Both the position numbers and the translations under genes were made by a program. The notes beneath the pieces were generated by a model. It had not been told where the DNA came from, ran no database searches, and saw only the letters and a list, made by a program, of their open reading frames with translations. A DNA stretch of 6,404 nt from Omnitrophica WOR_2 bacterium GWA2_47_8 (GTDB lineage Bacteria > Omnitrophota > Gorgyraeia > Zapsychrales > GWA2-47-8): the NCBI GenBank assembly GCA_001805375.1, contig MHFY01000147.1, forward strand, positions 1 to 6,404. Reading direction: 5' to 3'. Shown here in pieces: positions 4,635 through 6,404 of this stretch. Numbering within the stretch: the first letter of the stretch is position 1; each line of letters starts with the position of its first letter.

Positions 4635-6404
4635 CATATCAATTCCCTGCAAGAAAATGATAATTCTGTAGCCGCGGTTACTGTTTCAGACCCCTCATCT
4701 TTTGATCGGGACACCACCCCGATGCTCAAGCAGTATCACAAAGTCAAAGCCCTCCACCAGGACTGTATCCTCTTTTTCCGCTTGGGTGATTTTTATGAAA
4801 TGTTCTATGAAGACGCCAAAGTCGCCTCACAGGTCCTGGATTTGGTATTGACCGCCCGCGGCAAAGACAGCGCCAAAGTCCCCATGTGCGGCATTCCGTA
4901 TCACGCCGCTGACACTTACATCACCAAACTGATCAAGGCTAACAAAAAAATAGCCATCTGCGAGCAAGTGGAAGACCCGGCCCTCGCAAAGGGCATTGTC
5001 CGACGGGAAGTCACACGGGTCATCAGCGCCGGCACATTCCTGGACGAGAACACCGTTGAAGCGCGATACCTTCTTTGCCTGAACATCCAGGAAGGAAAGA
5101 TCGGTGTCGCCTATATTGATCCGGCCAGCGGCACGATCTTCGCGGATCAATACACCAATACCTATAAGATCATCGAACTTATCGCCAAACTTCCGATCCA
5201 GGAATGCGTCTTTGCTCAAAAAGATGAAGCGAAGATCAAAGACCTTTTTAAACACCCCGTCATTAAATTAAAAAATATCGTCTTAAGCCCTTTCGAAGAC
5301 TGGAATTTTAACACGGAGATCACCCACAAGGCGCTGTGCCAGCATTTTAATGTGCATAACTTGAACGGATTTGGGATCGAAGACCGCTCTCTGGCGGTGG
5401 CCAGCTGCGGGGCTTTGCTGGAATATCTCAAGCAGATGAACAAACAGCCCTTAAAGCACATCGATAAGATCTCTCTGGCCACCGACGAAGATCACGTCTT
5501 TATCTCGCCGGCCGCTTACTACGGATTGGAATTTGAAACCCTGCTTAAGGCCTTGGACACCACCCTGACCGCGCTAGGCAAAAGATCATTCCGCTCTTGG
5601 CTTTATCATCCTTTAAAAGATGTGATAAAAATTAAAAGACGCCAGGCCGCGGTCACATTTTTAAAAAATAATTCCAAATTACAGCAGGATCTAAAGGCCA
5701 ACTTAAGCCACATCCCCGACATCGAAAAAAGCCTTTCGCGCTTAAGCTGCGGATATCTGCAGGCCAAAGATGTTTTAGCGATCCGGAATACCTTAGCCCG
5801 TTTACCGCAAATAAAAGAAACCGTCGCGCAACTCGCAACGCAAAATGACCTATTTTCTTTGGATGACATCCCGCAATTGCGCCGGCATTTGGAAAAGGCC
5901 ATTAACCCGGAGATCCCCTTATCCAATCCAGAAGGAAAAGTTGTTCAAAAAGGCTATCACGCCGAATTGGACGCGTTAAAAGACATCCAGGAAAACGGCC
6001 GCCAATGGTTACGAGATTTTCAAGAACAGGAGATCAAGCGCACCAAAATAAATTCCCTTAAGGTAGGCTTCAACCGAATTTTCGGCTATTACATTGAGAT
6101 CACCAAGGCAAATGCCTCTTCTGTCCCGTCGGATTATATCCGCAAACAAACCCTGGTCAACGGCGAACGGTTCATCACACCGGAACTGAAAGAATACGAA
6201 GAAAAAATATTGACCGCCCAGGACAAGATCTTAAAGATAGAAAATGAAATTTTAAGCAAGGTCCAGAAAGAGATCCTGGATAACTCTGTTGCCCTACATG
6301 ACTTTTGCGACTCTATCGCGACGCTGGATGTTCTTCTCTCGTTAAGCCATTTGGCCCAATCCCCCGGCTACGTATTACCCGACATCACCGATGAAACCAC
6401 GATC
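4623..6404 (+). CDS. mutS: DNA mismatch repair protein MutS, N-terminal 594 residues (runs off right edge)
   Basis: MutS finds base mismatches and small loops in DNA and recruits MutL to start repair. The mismatch-binding domain is clear: TPMLKQYHKVK (32-42), then GDFYEMFYEDA (55-65), in which Phe57 and Glu59 are the Phe-x-Glu mismatch wedge. VPMCGIPYHA (86-95) and the connector domain follow. The core and lever region includes GLEFETL (301-307) and LGKRSFRSWLYHPL (318-331). The clamp region has KVGFNRIFGYYIEITKAN (480-497) and ITPELKEYEEKI (518-529). The Walker ATPase domain falls beyond the window. About 31 residues precede TPM, compared with about ten in E. coli MutS, and this leader is polar and looks disordered. 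Start chosen from AAGGA at 4610-4614; ATG 4722 is the alternative. The usual ThrArg-type stretch before NLE reads SPAAYYGLE here, a family variation. It is divergent from the genes to its left. Confidence 0.96.
   Translation, partial: MNSPHINSLQENDNSVAAVTVSDPSSFDRDTTPMLKQYHKVKALHQDCILFFRLGDFYEMFYEDAKVASQVLDLVLTARGKDSAKVPMCGIPYHAADTYITKLIKANKKIAICEQVEDPALAKGIVRREVTRVISAGTFLDENTVEARYLLCLNIQEGKIGVAYIDPASGTIFADQYTNTYKIIELIAKLPIQECVFAQKDEAKIKDLFKHPVIKLKNIVLSPFEDWNFNTEITHKALCQHFNVHNLNGFGIEDRSLAVASCGALLEYLKQMNKQPLKHIDKISLATDEDHVFISPAAYYGLEFETLLKALDTTLTALGKRSFRSWLYHPLKDVIKIKRRQAAVTFLKNNSKLQQDLKANLSHIPDIEKSLSRLSCGYLQAKDVLAIRNTLARLPQIKETVAQLATQNDLFSLDDIPQLRRHLEKAINPEIPLSNPEGKVVQKGYHAELDALKDIQENGRQWLRDFQEQEIKRTKINSLKVGFNRIFGYYIEITKANASSVPSDYIRKQTLVNGERFITPELKEYEEKILTAQDKILKIENEILSKVQKEILDNSVALHDFCDSIATLDVLLSLSHLAQSPGYVLPDITDETTI

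Noticed and set aside
4827..5926. Several minus-strand open frames of 60-140 codons opposite mutS
   Set aside because: They are antisense shadows of a well-supported MutS reading frame.

Overview
The window looks like chromosomal DNA from a Gram-negative-type (diderm) bacterium. Two proteins carry export signals (a Sec signal peptide and a lipobox), and the genes are ordinary housekeeping or envelope genes with Shine-Dalgarno sites. No phage, transposase or CRISPR gene is visible. Gene style (small Cys4 proteins, secreted TPR/coiled-coil proteins, mixed AT-rich leaders and GC-rich intergenic palindromes) reminds me of uncultured phyla such as Omnitrophota. That is an impression, not evidence.

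Left part (1-3973, all minus strand). Read in transcription order, a secreted TPR plus coiled-coil protein (2756-3973) has its own good sigma70-type promoter (4010-4038) and a clear rho-independent terminator (2702-2738). It is followed by a four-helix membrane protein (1954-2679), which overlaps by ATGA a protein-L-isoaspartate O-methyltransferase carrying a lipoprotein signal (1256-1957). Then come a hairpin (1226-1255), a small Cys4 putative zinc protein (911-1177) and the first 275 residues of a P1B-type heavy-metal ATPase with a TPC motif (825 to the left edge).

Middle (3974-4622, about 650 bases without a firmly supported gene). This divergent spacer is the most unusual part. It holds two adjacent large, GC-rich, nested inverted-repeat elements: A at 4086-4229, closed by a 17-position stem with one mismatch, and B at 4246-4398, closed by a perfect 14-bp stem. 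Each contains several internal hairpins. An AT-rich stretch with an extended -10 box (4441-4449) follows. Next come three consecutive hairpins, the last of which pairs with the start codon of the next gene.

Right part (4623-6404, plus strand). This is the first 594 residues of the mismatch-repair protein MutS, running off the right edge before its ATPase domain.

The left genes suggest an envelope-maintenance and metal-homeostasis neighbourhood, though only the membrane protein and pcm are physically coupled. mutS is divergently arranged, and its leader may be controlled by RNA structure.
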